From Paraburkholderia gardini (GTDB lineage: Bacteria; Pseudomonadota; Gammaproteobacteria; Burkholderiales; Burkholderiaceae), in NCBI RefSeq assembly GCF_907164575.1, contig NZ_CAJQYY010000037.1, positions 1 through 46,484 of the forward strand: a stretch of DNA of 46,484 nucleotides, given 5' to 3'. Below are positions 24,198 through 33,127 of the stretch, piece after piece. A model generated the notes under the pieces. That model was not told the origin of the DNA. It did no database searches and saw nothing but the letters and a program-made list of their open reading frames with translations. A program made the position numbers and the translations under genes. How positions within the stretch are numbered: position 1 is the stretch's first letter; every line of letters starts with the position of its first letter.

Positions 24198-25142
24198 TTA
24201 GTCCTTCAGTGTCAGCGACAACACTTTCACTACCAGTTCCTGGTAGCTGATACCGACCGCGCGCGCCGCCTTCGGCGGCAGCGAGTGATCGGTCATGCCA
24301 GGCGCCGTGTTCACTTCGAGGAAATACGGGTTGCCGTGCGCATCGAGCATGAAATCGGCGCGGCCCCAGTCGGTGCAGCCGAGTACATCGAACGCACGGC
24401 GCGCCAGCACTTTCAGGTGCGCTTCGGCGTCCGGCGCGAGGCCGCACGGAATCAGATACTGCGTGTCGTTCGCGACGTACTTCGCGTGATAGTCGTAAAA
24501 CTCGCCGGCCGGGATGATGCGGATCACCGGCAGATCGAGATCGCCCGCGACGCACGCGGTGTACTCCCCGCCGCCTTCGATGCTCTGTTCGACCACGACG
24601 ATCCTGTCGAACTTCGCGGCTTCGGCGAGTGCGGCCGGCAGTGCGTCGGCGCGCTTCACCTTGATGACCGCGACGCTCGAGCCTTCGCTCGCCGGCTTCA
24701 CGAAGAGCGGCAAGCCAAGCTTCGCGACGATTTCAACCGCGCGCGCGTCGTAGTCGTCGCCCCGCAGCACGGCTTCGAACGGCGGCGTCGGCACGCCGAG
24801 CTGCTGCCACACGAGCTTCGTGCGGAACTTGTCGAGACCGAGCGCCGAGCCCAGCACGCCGCTACCGGTGTAGCGGATGCCATAGAAATCGAGCGCACCC
24901 TGAATCTGGCCGTTTTCACCGTAGCCGCCGTGCAGCGCGTTGAACGCGCGCACAAAACCCTCTTCCTTCAGTGCGGCGAGCCGACGCTCGGCCGGATCGA
25001 ACGGATGTGCATCCACGCCTGCGTCACGCAGGCCTTGCAGCACGAGACGACCGGAATTGAGCGACACCTCGCGCTCGGCGGAATTCCCGCCGAGAAGGAC
25101 GGCCACCTTGCCGAATGATTTCGGATCGATATTGCTGCTCAT
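24198..25142 (-). CDS. ddlB: D-alanine--D-alanine ligase, DdlB type
   Basis: ATP-grasp enzyme that makes the D-Ala-D-Ala used by MurF. The 314-residue protein has VLLGGNSAEREVSLNSG (15-31), the serine-containing loop EGSSV, and the C-terminal segment FLEVNTAPGMTDHS with the magnesium ligands. The ATG at 25142 was chosen because AAGG lies about 7 bases upstream and it begins one base after the murC stop. A longer open frame would run into murC. Its position between murC and ftsQ is the usual one for DdlB. Confidence 0.97.
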   Translation of the reverse strand: MSSNIDPKSFGKVAVLLGGNSAEREVSLNSGRLVLQGLRDAGVDAHPFDPAERRLAALKEEGFVRAFNALHGGYGENGQIQGALDFYGIRYTGSGVLGSALGLDKFRTKLVWQQLGVPTPPFEAVLRGDDYDARAVEIVAKLGLPLFVKPASEGSSVAVIKVKRADALPAALAEAAKFDRIVVVEQSIEGGGEYTACVAGDLDLPVIRIIPAGEFYDYHAKYVANDTQYLIPCGLAPDAEAHLKVLARRAFDVLGCTDWGRADFMLDAHGNPYFLEVNTAPGMTDHSLPPKAARAVGISYQELVVKVLSLTLKD

Positions 25143-25143
25143 C

Positions 25144-26535
25144 TCAAACCTTCTGTTCCTGGGCAATCCGACCCGGCACGCCGCCGATCGAACCCGCACC
25201 CATCGTGATCACTACGTCGCCGCCGCGCACCACTGCTGCGAGCGCATCCGGCACTTCATCCACCGTTTCGACAAATACCGGCTCGACCTTGCCCGCCACG
25301 CGTAGCGCACGCGCGAGCGCGCGGCCGTCGGCGGCGATGATCGGCGCTTCGCCGGCTGCGTAGACTTCGGTCAGAACCAGAGCGTCGACCGTCGACAGCA
25401 CCTTCACAAAATCCTCGAAGCAGTCGCGCGTGCGCGTGAAGCGGTGCGGCTGAAACGCCAGCACGAGCCGGCGACCGGGGAACGCGCCGCGCGCCGCCGC
25501 GACCGTCGCGGCCATTTCGACCGGGTGATGCCCGTAATCGTCGACCAGCGTGTACGTGCCGCCATCCGGCGCCGGTACTTCGCCGTAACGCTGGAAGCGT
25601 CGACCGACGCCGTTGAAATCCGCGAGTGCTCGCTGGATATCGGCATCTTTCACTTCAAGTTCAGTCGCAATTGCGATGGCCGCCAATGCGTTCTGCACGT
25701 TGTGCGTGCCGGGCAGGTTCAGGACGATGTCGATCGGTGCCGCATCCTCGCGCATGGCGGTGAAATGCATACGTCCGTCTTTCGCTTCGACGTTCACCGC
25801 GCGCACCTGCGCGTCGGGCGCGAAACCGTAGCGGATGATCGGCTTCGAGACGAACGGCAGGATTTCCTTGACGTTCGGATCGTCGACGCACAGCACCGCG
25901 ATCCCGTAGAACGGCAGGCGATGCGTGAACTCGATGAACGCCTGCTTGAGCCGCGCGAAATCGTGGCCGTAGGTGTCCATGTGATCGGCGTCGATGTTCG
26001 TGATGACTTCGATCACCGGGAACAGGTTCAGGAACGACGCATCGGATTCATCCGCTTCCGCGACGATGAAATCGCCCGTGCCGAGCCGCGCATTCGCGCC
26101 CGCGCTGATCAGCCGCCCGCCGATCACGAACGTCGGATCGAGTCCGCCAGCCGCCAGCACGCTCGCCACGAGCGATGTGGTGGTCGTCTTGCCGTGCGTG
26201 CCGGCAATCGCGATGCCCTGCTTCAGGCGCATCAGTTCCGCGAGCATCACCGCGCGCGGCACGATCGGAATGCGCCGGTGACGCGCGGCAAGCACTTCCG
26301 GGTTGTCGCTGCGCACCGCCGTCGAAACGACGACGGCGTTCGCACCTTCGATGTTCGCCTCGTCGTGACCGATGGCGACGCGCGCGCCGAGCGTGGCGAG
26401 GCGATCGGTCACCGCGTTGCGCGCGAGGTCGGAGCCGCTCACCTGGTAGCCGAGATTGACGAGCACTTCGGCGATGCCGCTCATGCCGGCGCCGCCGATG
26501 CCGACAAAGTGAATATGTTTGACGATGTGTTTCAT
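25144..26535 (-). CDS. murC: UDP-N-acetylmuramate--L-alanine ligase
   Basis: Adds the first amino acid, L-Ala, to UDP-MurNAc. The 463-residue protein has the nucleotide-sugar site HFVGIGGAGMSG (9-20), the ATP loop AGTHGKTTT (111-119), EADESD, and the DDYGHHP motif typical of MurC. The length is standard. Its start overlaps the murG stop by four bases (ATGA), so it is translationally coupled. Confidence 0.98.
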   Translation of the reverse strand: MKHIVKHIHFVGIGGAGMSGIAEVLVNLGYQVSGSDLARNAVTDRLATLGARVAIGHDEANIEGANAVVVSTAVRSDNPEVLAARHRRIPIVPRAVMLAELMRLKQGIAIAGTHGKTTTTSLVASVLAAGGLDPTFVIGGRLISAGANARLGTGDFIVAEADESDASFLNLFPVIEVITNIDADHMDTYGHDFARLKQAFIEFTHRLPFYGIAVLCVDDPNVKEILPFVSKPIIRYGFAPDAQVRAVNVEAKDGRMHFTAMREDAAPIDIVLNLPGTHNVQNALAAIAIATELEVKDADIQRALADFNGVGRRFQRYGEVPAPDGGTYTLVDDYGHHPVEMAATVAAARGAFPGRRLVLAFQPHRFTRTRDCFEDFVKVLSTVDALVLTEVYAAGEAPIIAADGRALARALRVAGKVEPVFVETVDEVPDALAAVVRGGDVVITMGAGSIGGVPGRIAQEQKV

Positions 26536-27653
26536 TGTTGCCTTCCTTCCGGGCTCAAGCTCGGGATTACACCCGCCACGGCGGCGCAGATCTGCGCGAC
26601 CTGTTCAGTGGCATCGGGTTTCGCGAGCGAGCGCGAACGCTCCGCCATGTCCGCGAGGATGTCCCGCGTCTGGCTGCGCAACCAGCCGGCAAGGGTATCC
26701 GCCGACAGATCGCGTTGCTGCACGACGAGCGCCGCGCCGTGATCGGCGAGAAACGCTGCGTTGGTTGTCTGGTGATCATCTACTGCGTGCGGGAACGGCA
26801 CGAAAAACGCCGCCACGCCGACTGCTGCAATTTCCGCCACCGTCATCGCGCCCGAGCGGCAGATCACGAGATCCGCCTTCGCATAGGCCGACGCCATGTC
26901 GTCGATAAACGGCACGAGCTGCAGATCGTCGCCCGCCGACAAGCCCGCGTCCGCGTAGTTCGCCTTCAGCGCGTCGATATGCTTCGCGCCCGCCTGATGC
27001 ACGATGCGCGGACGTTGCTCCGGCGCGAGCAGCGCCAGCGCACGCGGCACGACTTCGTTCAGCGCCGCCGCACCCAGGCTGCCGCCGACGACCAGCACAT
27101 TCAGCGGACCATTGCGTTGTGCGTAGCGAACTTTGGGTGCCAATGTCAGCGCAAGTTCCTCACGAATCGGGTTACCTGTCCATTCGGCATGGGGCAACGC
27201 ATCCGGAAACGCGACCAGCACGCGCTTTGCCACTTTCGCGAGCACCTTGTTCGTCAGGCCCGCGATCGAATTCTGTTCGTGCAGCACGAGCGGACGGCCG
27301 CTCAACGCGGTCATGAGTCCAGCCGGAAACGTGATGTATCCGCCCATGCCGAGTACAACGTCGGGCTTCACCCGGCGCAGCACGCCTAAACTCTGCGCGC
27401 ACGCGCGCAGCAGATTCACCGGCAGCATCAGCTTCGTTTTCAGGCCCTTGCCGCGCAGACCGCCGAAGCGCACGAATTCCATCGGGATACCGTGCTTCGG
27501 CACGAGCGTCGCTTCCATGCCGGTCGGGTTGCCGAGCCACACGACGCGCCAGCCCCACGCCTGCATCCGGTGCGCGACCGCGAGCCCCGGGAACACGTGT
27601 CCCCCGGTGCCGCCGGCCATCACCATGAGCGTGCGCTGTTGCGTCGCGGTCAT
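26532..27653 (-). CDS. murG: UDP-GlcNAc:lipid I N-acetylglucosaminyltransferase MurG
   Basis: Membrane-associated GT-B glycosyltransferase that converts lipid I to lipid II. The 373-residue protein has the N-terminal GGTGGHVFPGLA loop (14-25), the second glycine-rich loop VVGGSLGA, and the donor-site segment ICRSGAMTVAE. The length fits the family. It overlaps ftsW before it and murC after it, each by four bases. Confidence 0.98.
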   Translation of the reverse strand: MTATQQRTLMVMAGGTGGHVFPGLAVAHRMQAWGWRVVWLGNPTGMEATLVPKHGIPMEFVRFGGLRGKGLKTKLMLPVNLLRACAQSLGVLRRVKPDVVLGMGGYITFPAGLMTALSGRPLVLHEQNSIAGLTNKVLAKVAKRVLVAFPDALPHAEWTGNPIREELALTLAPKVRYAQRNGPLNVLVVGGSLGAAALNEVVPRALALLAPEQRPRIVHQAGAKHIDALKANYADAGLSAGDDLQLVPFIDDMASAYAKADLVICRSGAMTVAEIAAVGVAAFFVPFPHAVDDHQTTNAAFLADHGAALVVQQRDLSADTLAGWLRSQTRDILADMAERSRSLAKPDATEQVAQICAAVAGVIPSLSPEGRQQ

Positions 27654-28918
27654 ACTTTTCCTCCGCGCATCAGCACACGATTTTCATAATCAACCCGCAT
27701 CAGCACCGCCAGCGCGACGCAGTTCAGCAAGATGCCCGAACCGCCATAACTCACGAGCGGCAGCGTCAGACCCTTGGTGGGCAGCAGGCCGAGGTTCACG
27801 CCCATGTTGATGAACGTCTGCGCGCCGAACCAGATGCCGATGCCCTTCGCGACGAGCCCCGCGAACGTGCGATCGAGCGCGAGCGCCTGACGGCCGATCT
27901 CGAACGAGCGGCGCACGATCCAGTAGAACAGCAGGATCACGATCAGCACACCGACAAAACCCAGTTCCTCGCCGATCACGGCAAGGATGAAGTCGGTATG
28001 CGCTTCCGGCAGGTAATTGAGCTTCTCGACGCTGCCGCCGAGGCCGACGCCAAACCATTCGCCTCGTCCGAACGCGATCAGCGAATGCGTCAGCTGATAG
28101 GCCTTGCCCTGCGCGTAACGGTCGTCCCATGGATCGAGATACGCGAAAATCCGCTCGCGACGCCAGGGCGAAGCCCACACCAGCAGACTGAACGTGCCCA
28201 CCGCGGTGGCAACGAGGCCGCCGAACAGCTTGCCGTTCACGCCGCCGAGGAACAGCACGCCCATCGCGATCGCCGCGATCACCATGAACGCACCCATGTC
28301 CGGCTCGAGCAGCAGCATCGCGCCGACCACGCCGACGGCGAGCGCCATCGGCAGGAAGCCTTTCGCGAAGCTTTGCATGTATTCCTGCTTGCGCACCGTG
28401 TAGTTCGCCGCGTAGATCGTCACGGCGAGCTTCATGATTTCCGACGGCTGCATGTTCGTGATGCCGAGCGGAATCCAGCGACGCGCGCCGTTCACGCCCT
28501 TGCCGATGTGCGGAATCAGTACGATCACGAGCGTGAACAGCGCGAGCAGGAAGAACTTCGGCGCGTATTTGTCCCACACCGAGATCGGAATCCGGAACGT
28601 GATCACGGCCGCGACGGTGGCGACCGCCAGCGAAACCAGATGTCGCACGAGAAACGCGTAGTCGCGATACGCGGCGTACTTCGGCGAGTCAGGCATCGCG
28701 ATCGACGCCGAATACACCATCACCACGCCGAGACCGAGCAGCGCGATCACGACCCACAGCAGCGAATGGTCGTAGTCGAGCATGCGTGAGCGCAGCGGCC
28801 TCACACCATTGACGGCGCTCGCGAGACCACTGCCCGCCGAGCGCGCGGACACCCTTTCGCCGCCGGCGGAGCCGCGTTGTTTCGTGAGGCGGGAGCCGAA
28901 GCGTTCGGACCAGCTCAT
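27650..28918 (-). CDS. ftsW: lipid II polymerase FtsW (SEDS family)
   Basis: Polytopic SEDS glycosyltransferase of the divisome, working with FtsI. The 422-residue protein has a long cytoplasmic N-terminus of about 45 residues rich in Ser and Arg, then roughly ten membrane helices. The conserved LLLEPDMGAF segment contains the catalytic-type aspartate, and the family signature near GVNLGLLPTKGLTLPLVSYGGS is present. The ATG at 28918 overlaps the murD stop (ATGA). An upstream frame belongs to murD sequence. Confidence 0.97.
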   Translation of the reverse strand: MSWSERFGSRLTKQRGSAGGERVSARSAGSGLASAVNGVRPLRSRMLDYDHSLLWVVIALLGLGVVMVYSASIAMPDSPKYAAYRDYAFLVRHLVSLAVATVAAVITFRIPISVWDKYAPKFFLLALFTLVIVLIPHIGKGVNGARRWIPLGITNMQPSEIMKLAVTIYAANYTVRKQEYMQSFAKGFLPMALAVGVVGAMLLLEPDMGAFMVIAAIAMGVLFLGGVNGKLFGGLVATAVGTFSLLVWASPWRRERIFAYLDPWDDRYAQGKAYQLTHSLIAFGRGEWFGVGLGGSVEKLNYLPEAHTDFILAVIGEELGFVGVLIVILLFYWIVRRSFEIGRQALALDRTFAGLVAKGIGIWFGAQTFINMGVNLGLLPTKGLTLPLVSYGGSGILLNCVALAVLMRVDYENRVLMRGGKV

Positions 28919-30456
28919 ATCATCGTCCCCCGTTCCGCGGCGATTTCCTCGATCGAGCCGCGGAACACGGCGGCACGATGCGCATAACCCTTGAACATGT
29001 CGAAGCTCGCGCATGCCGGCGACAGCAGCACGACGTCGCCCGGCTGCGCGAGCGCGCTCGCGGCACGCGTAGCGTCTTCCAGCGTCGCGTAATCAGTGAG
29101 CGCGATGCCGGTGTCTTCGAGCGCCGCGCGGATCAGCGGCGCGTCGCGGCCGATCAGCATCACGGCGCGGCACCAGCGCATCACGGGCGCGGCGAGCGGC
29201 TCGAATTCCTGGCCCTTGCCGTCGCCGCCTGCGATCAGCACCGCGCGCTGCGCGAGGCCGTCGAGCGCGGCGACCGTCGCGCCAACGTTCGTACCCTTGC
29301 TGTCGTCGACGAAATCGACGCCTTCAATCGATGCGATCAGTTCCACGCGATGCGGCTCGCCACGGTATTCGCGCAGGCCGTGCAAAAGCGGTGCGCCCGG
29401 CAGGCCGACGGCGCGTGCGAGGGCGAATGCGGCGAGCGCGTTCGCCGCGTTGTGCAGGCCGCGAATGCGCAGCGCGTCGGCGGGCATCAGGCGCTTCAGG
29501 CCGATGTCCGGCGGCGTAGCGGTTTCGTTCCTGCGACGGCGCGTGGGTTGCGGCTCGTCGCTGGCGTCGCGGTCGTGGGCCTCGACGAGCCAGTTCATCG
29601 CGTTATCGCGCAGCAGACCGTAGTCGCCCGCACGCGTCGGCTCGTTCAGGCCGAACGTGATCACCGGCGCGGAGGCGCCTCCCGGGGAGGCTTCCTTCGG
29701 GGCGCCTGCGGCGGACGCGAGCGCCATTACACGCGCGTCGTCGCGGTTCAGCACGCGGACCGTTTCCGGCCCGAAGATGCGGCCCTTCGCGGCGGCGTAT
29801 GCGTCCAGTCCGCCGTGCCAGTCGAGGTGATCCTGGGTGATGTTCAGCACCACGGCCGCATCCGGAGCGAACGTGTGCGCGGTTTCCAGCTGGAAGCTCG
29901 ACAGTTCGAGCACCCAGATGTCAGGCAGCGCGGTGTTGTCGATCGCTTCGGTGAGTTTGTCGAGCGCGGCCGGACTGATATTGCCCGCGACCGCGACTTT
30001 CTTGCCGGCGCGTTCGCACAGCAGGCCGGTGAGGCTCGTCGTCGTGGTTTTACCGTTCGTGCCGGTGATGGCGATCACCTTCGGCGCGTAGCCGCTTTCG
30101 CCGAGCGTCTTCAGCGCCTGCGCGAAGAACTCGAGCTCACCCCACACTGGAATGTCTTTCTCGCGCGCTTCGTTGATCAGCGGCAGCAGGTCGGCGGCGA
30201 GCGGCGACAGGCCCGGACTGATCGCGACCAGTTCCACACCCTCGAGCAATACGGGCGAAAACGGGCCGCCGACAAAGTCGGCATCGATGCCGTGCGCTTC
30301 GAGCCCGGACAGGTTCGGCGGCACTTCGCGCGTATCGGCAACGCGCAGCCGGCACCCGTGGCGCGCGCACCAGCGCGCCATCGCGAGACCCGATTCACCG
30401 AGTCCCAGCACGAGCACCATCGGCTTTTGCCGATCCCGAAACTTCTCGCCAAACAT
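28915..30456 (-). CDS. murD: UDP-N-acetylmuramoyl-L-alanine--D-glutamate ligase
   Basis: Adds D-Glu to the peptidoglycan precursor. The 513-residue protein has GLGESG (18-23), the ATP loop TGTNGKTTT (131-139), NITQDHLDWHG, and the DDSKGTN motif. It is about 75 residues longer than E. coli MurD (438). The extra length includes two low-complexity stretches in the central domain: residues 250-263 (Ala/Gly/Pro) and 294-320 (acidic, then TRRRRNET). AGGGA precedes the ATG. It follows mraY by 56 bases, the largest gap between mraZ and ftsA, but no terminator is seen there. Confidence 0.97.
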   Translation of the reverse strand: MFGEKFRDRQKPMVLVLGLGESGLAMARWCARHGCRLRVADTREVPPNLSGLEAHGIDADFVGGPFSPVLLEGVELVAISPGLSPLAADLLPLINEAREKDIPVWGELEFFAQALKTLGESGYAPKVIAITGTNGKTTTTSLTGLLCERAGKKVAVAGNISPAALDKLTEAIDNTALPDIWVLELSSFQLETAHTFAPDAAVVLNITQDHLDWHGGLDAYAAAKGRIFGPETVRVLNRDDARVMALASAAGAPKEASPGGASAPVITFGLNEPTRAGDYGLLRDNAMNWLVEAHDRDASDEPQPTRRRRNETATPPDIGLKRLMPADALRIRGLHNAANALAAFALARAVGLPGAPLLHGLREYRGEPHRVELIASIEGVDFVDDSKGTNVGATVAALDGLAQRAVLIAGGDGKGQEFEPLAAPVMRWCRAVMLIGRDAPLIRAALEDTGIALTDYATLEDATRAASALAQPGDVVLLSPACASFDMFKGYAHRAAVFRGSIEEIAAERGTMI

Positions 30457-30512
30457 CGCTTGCTTTCCCTTTATTTCACTTCACCAGCCAGACAGCGACG
30501 GGTCATCAACGT

Positions 30513-31682
30513 TCACCGCAGCTTGAGCGTGGACAGACCGAACAGGCACAACATGAGCGTGATGATCCAGAACCGCACCACCACCTGCGTCTCTTTCCAG
30601 CCCGACAGTTCGAAGTGGTGATGCAGCGGCGCCATCTTGAAGAAACGCCGCCCTTCTCCGTAGCGACGCTTCGTGTACTTGAACCAGGTGACCTGCAGGA
30701 TCACCGACAGCGTTTCCGCGACGAAGATGCCGCCCATGATGAAGAGCACGATTTCCTGGCGCACGATGACCGCGATCGTGCCGAGCGCGCCGCCGAGCGC
30801 GAGGGCACCGACGTCGCCCATGAACATCTGCGCCGGGTGCGTGTTGTACCAGAGGAACGCAAGCCCGGCACCGCTCATCGCCGAGCAGAAGATCAGCAGC
30901 TCGCCCGCGCCGGGGATATGCGGGAACAGCAGATACTTCGAGTAGACCGAGCTGCCCATCACGTAAGCGAACACGCCGAGCGATGCGCCGACCAGCACGA
31001 CCGGCATGATCACGAGACCGTCGAGACCATCGGTGAGATTCACCGCATTGCTCGCGCCGACGATCACGAGATACGTCAGCAGGATGAAACCCCAGACGCC
31101 GAGCGGATAGCTGATCGACTTCACGAACGGCAGCAACAGGTCGGCGCGCGCGGGCAGGCCCATCGACAGACCGCTTCGCACCCACGCCATGAAAAGATCG
31201 AACACGCGCACGTTGCTCGCTTCCGACACGCTGAAGGCGAGATAGACCGCCGCGAAAAGCCCGATCACCGACTGCCAGAAGTATTTTTCGCGCGACGACA
31301 TCCCGCGCGGATCCTTGTGGACGACCTTGCGGTAATCGTCGACCCAGCCGATCACGCCGAAGCCGAACGTGACGAGAATCACGATCCAGATGAAGCGGTT
31401 CGTCAGGTCGGCCCACAACAGCGTCGAGACGCCAATGCCGAGCAGGATCAGCACGCCGCCCATCGTCGGCGTACCGGATTTCACGAGGTGAGTCGGCGGG
31501 CCGTCTTTACGGACGGCCTGGCCGACCTTCATCGCGGTCAGCTTGCGGATCACGGCCGGGCCGCAGACGAGCCCGATCACGAGCGCGGTAATGGTCGCCG
31601 CGACCGCCCGAAAAGTCAGATAACTGAACACGCGCAAAAAGCTTGCGTCATTCTGCAGCCATTGCGCCAGCGCCAGAAGCAT
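30513..31682 (-). CDS. mraY: phospho-N-acetylmuramoyl-pentapeptide transferase
   Basis: Integral membrane enzyme that makes lipid I from UDP-MurNAc-pentapeptide and undecaprenyl phosphate. The 389-residue protein has about ten helices, the aspartates of WVDDYRK, the NLTDGLDGL motif, the FMGDVG segment and the MAPLHHHFE loop. It is slightly longer than the E. coli protein (360), mainly in the loop near residues 165-195. It starts 17 bases after murF, with AAGGA as ribosome binding site. Confidence 0.98.
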   Translation of the reverse strand: MLLALAQWLQNDASFLRVFSYLTFRAVAATITALVIGLVCGPAVIRKLTAMKVGQAVRKDGPPTHLVKSGTPTMGGVLILLGIGVSTLLWADLTNRFIWIVILVTFGFGVIGWVDDYRKVVHKDPRGMSSREKYFWQSVIGLFAAVYLAFSVSEASNVRVFDLFMAWVRSGLSMGLPARADLLLPFVKSISYPLGVWGFILLTYLVIVGASNAVNLTDGLDGLVIMPVVLVGASLGVFAYVMGSSVYSKYLLFPHIPGAGELLIFCSAMSGAGLAFLWYNTHPAQMFMGDVGALALGGALGTIAVIVRQEIVLFIMGGIFVAETLSVILQVTWFKYTKRRYGEGRRFFKMAPLHHHFELSGWKETQVVVRFWIITLMLCLFGLSTLKLR

Positions 31683-31699
31683 GCCTCGGTCCTTCTATT

Positions 31700-33127
31700 T
31701 CAGTGCGCACCGGGCGTCGTGCCCGGTGCTGAGGGTTGTGGACTCGTCACGGCGTCCACCACGCGTTCCATTTTCATGAAGCGCGAGCCTTTCACGAGAA
31801 TCGTTGTATCCGGCCCTAAGCCAGCCTGCTGCAGATGCGCGACCAGCGCGGCGGCGTCATCGAAATGACGCGCGTCAGCGCCGTATGCGCTGCATGCATC
31901 GCGCGTCGCGTCGCCCGTGGCGAGCAACGTCTCGATGCCGCGTTCCTTCGCGTACGCACCGACTTCGCGGTGAAACGCCGGACCGCTGTCGCCCACTTCG
32001 CCCATGTCGCCCATCACCAGCACGCGCGGCGAAGCGCACGCCGCGAGTACGTCGATCGCAGCGCGCATCGAGTCGGGGTTGGCGTTGTACGTGTCGTCGA
32101 TGACGGTCGCGCCCGCGAACGAGCCCGACGCCGCGCGCTTCACCTGCAAACGGCCCTTCACCGCGCCGAACGCTTCGAGACCGCGGCGGATCGCGTCGAG
32201 CGACACGTTCGACGCAAGCGCCGCCGCGGTTGCCGCGAGCGCGTTGCGCGCGTTGTGCTCGCCGAGCACCTGCAGTGCGACTTCGACGCGGCCTTGTGGC
32301 GTATCGATCGTCAAACGGCTGCCGTCGAACGTGCCGGTCACCGCGGCTTCGGTCGAGCGCGGCGCATTAACTCCGCCTGCGGGATTCAACGCGAAGTCGA
32401 TGATCTGGCTACCCGTCGCGGCGACGCGCCAGATGCTCGCGTACGTGTCGTCGGCGGGAAAGACCGCGACGCCTTCCGGTTTCAGCGCATGAATCACGCT
32501 CGCGTGTTCGAGCGCGACCGCTTCGACGGTCGCCATGAATTCCTGATGCTCACGCTGCGCATTGTTGACTACCGCGACGGTCGGCTCGGCGATTTTCGCG
32601 AGCAGACCGGTTTCGCCCGGATGGTTCATGCCGAGTTCGACGACCGCGAGCCGGTGCGTATCGGTGAGACGGAAGAGCGTGAGCGGAAGGCCGATGTCGT
32701 TGTTGAAGTTGCCGGCGGTTGCGAGCCGTGCCGGCTCACCCACCGCCGCCGCGAAGATCGACGCGATCATTTCCTTGACCGTCGTCTTGCCGTTGCTGCC
32801 CGTGACCGCGACGAGCGGCATCGAGAACCGCCGACGCCAGCCGCGCGCGAGCGCGCCCAGCGCAACCCGCGTATCGGCGACGCGCAACGCGGGCACACGC
32901 CAGTCGCCCGGGCTGCGGGTGACGAGCGCGGCGCTCACGTGACGCGTCGCGACTTCCGGCAGGAAATCGTGCGCATCGAAACGGTCGCCCTTCAGCGCGA
33001 CGAAGAGGTCGCCGGGGCCGGCCGTGCGGCTGTCGGTCGACACGCGCTCGAACGTCACCGATTCATCGCCGAGCACGGTCGCGCCCGGAATCAGCGCAGC
33101 GGCTTCGCGGAGCGAATACATCGTCAT
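31700..33127 (-). CDS. murF: UDP-MurNAc-tripeptide--D-alanyl-D-alanine ligase
   Basis: Adds D-Ala-D-Ala to complete the pentapeptide. The 475-residue protein has the ATP loop TGSNGKTT (109-116), the NNDIGLPLTLFRL segment typical of MurF, and DDTYNANPDSM in the C-terminal domain. A short proline-rich tail ends the protein. Its ATG overlaps the murE stop by four bases. Confidence 0.98.
   Translation of the reverse strand: MTMYSLREAAALIPGATVLGDESVTFERVSTDSRTAGPGDLFVALKGDRFDAHDFLPEVATRHVSAALVTRSPGDWRVPALRVADTRVALGALARGWRRRFSMPLVAVTGSNGKTTVKEMIASIFAAAVGEPARLATAGNFNNDIGLPLTLFRLTDTHRLAVVELGMNHPGETGLLAKIAEPTVAVVNNAQREHQEFMATVEAVALEHASVIHALKPEGVAVFPADDTYASIWRVAATGSQIIDFALNPAGGVNAPRSTEAAVTGTFDGSRLTIDTPQGRVEVALQVLGEHNARNALAATAAALASNVSLDAIRRGLEAFGAVKGRLQVKRAASGSFAGATVIDDTYNANPDSMRAAIDVLAACASPRVLVMGDMGEVGDSGPAFHREVGAYAKERGIETLLATGDATRDACSAYGADARHFDDAAALVAHLQQAGLGPDTTILVKGSRFMKMERVVDAVTSPQPSAPGTTPGAH

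Noticed and set aside
22266..25118. A 950-codon open frame on the + strand, opposite ftsA, ftsQ and ddlB
   Set aside because: ftsA, ftsQ and ddlB happen to share one reading frame, and they avoid TTA, CTA and TCA codons, so the complementary frame stays open through all three. The product has shadow-like composition (His, Arg, Asp rich) and no family resemblance.
29660..29710. GC-rich palindromic stretch inside murD
   Set aside because: It only reflects the Ala/Gly/Pro codons of the low-complexity insertion; arms are imperfect and have no terminator or operator features.
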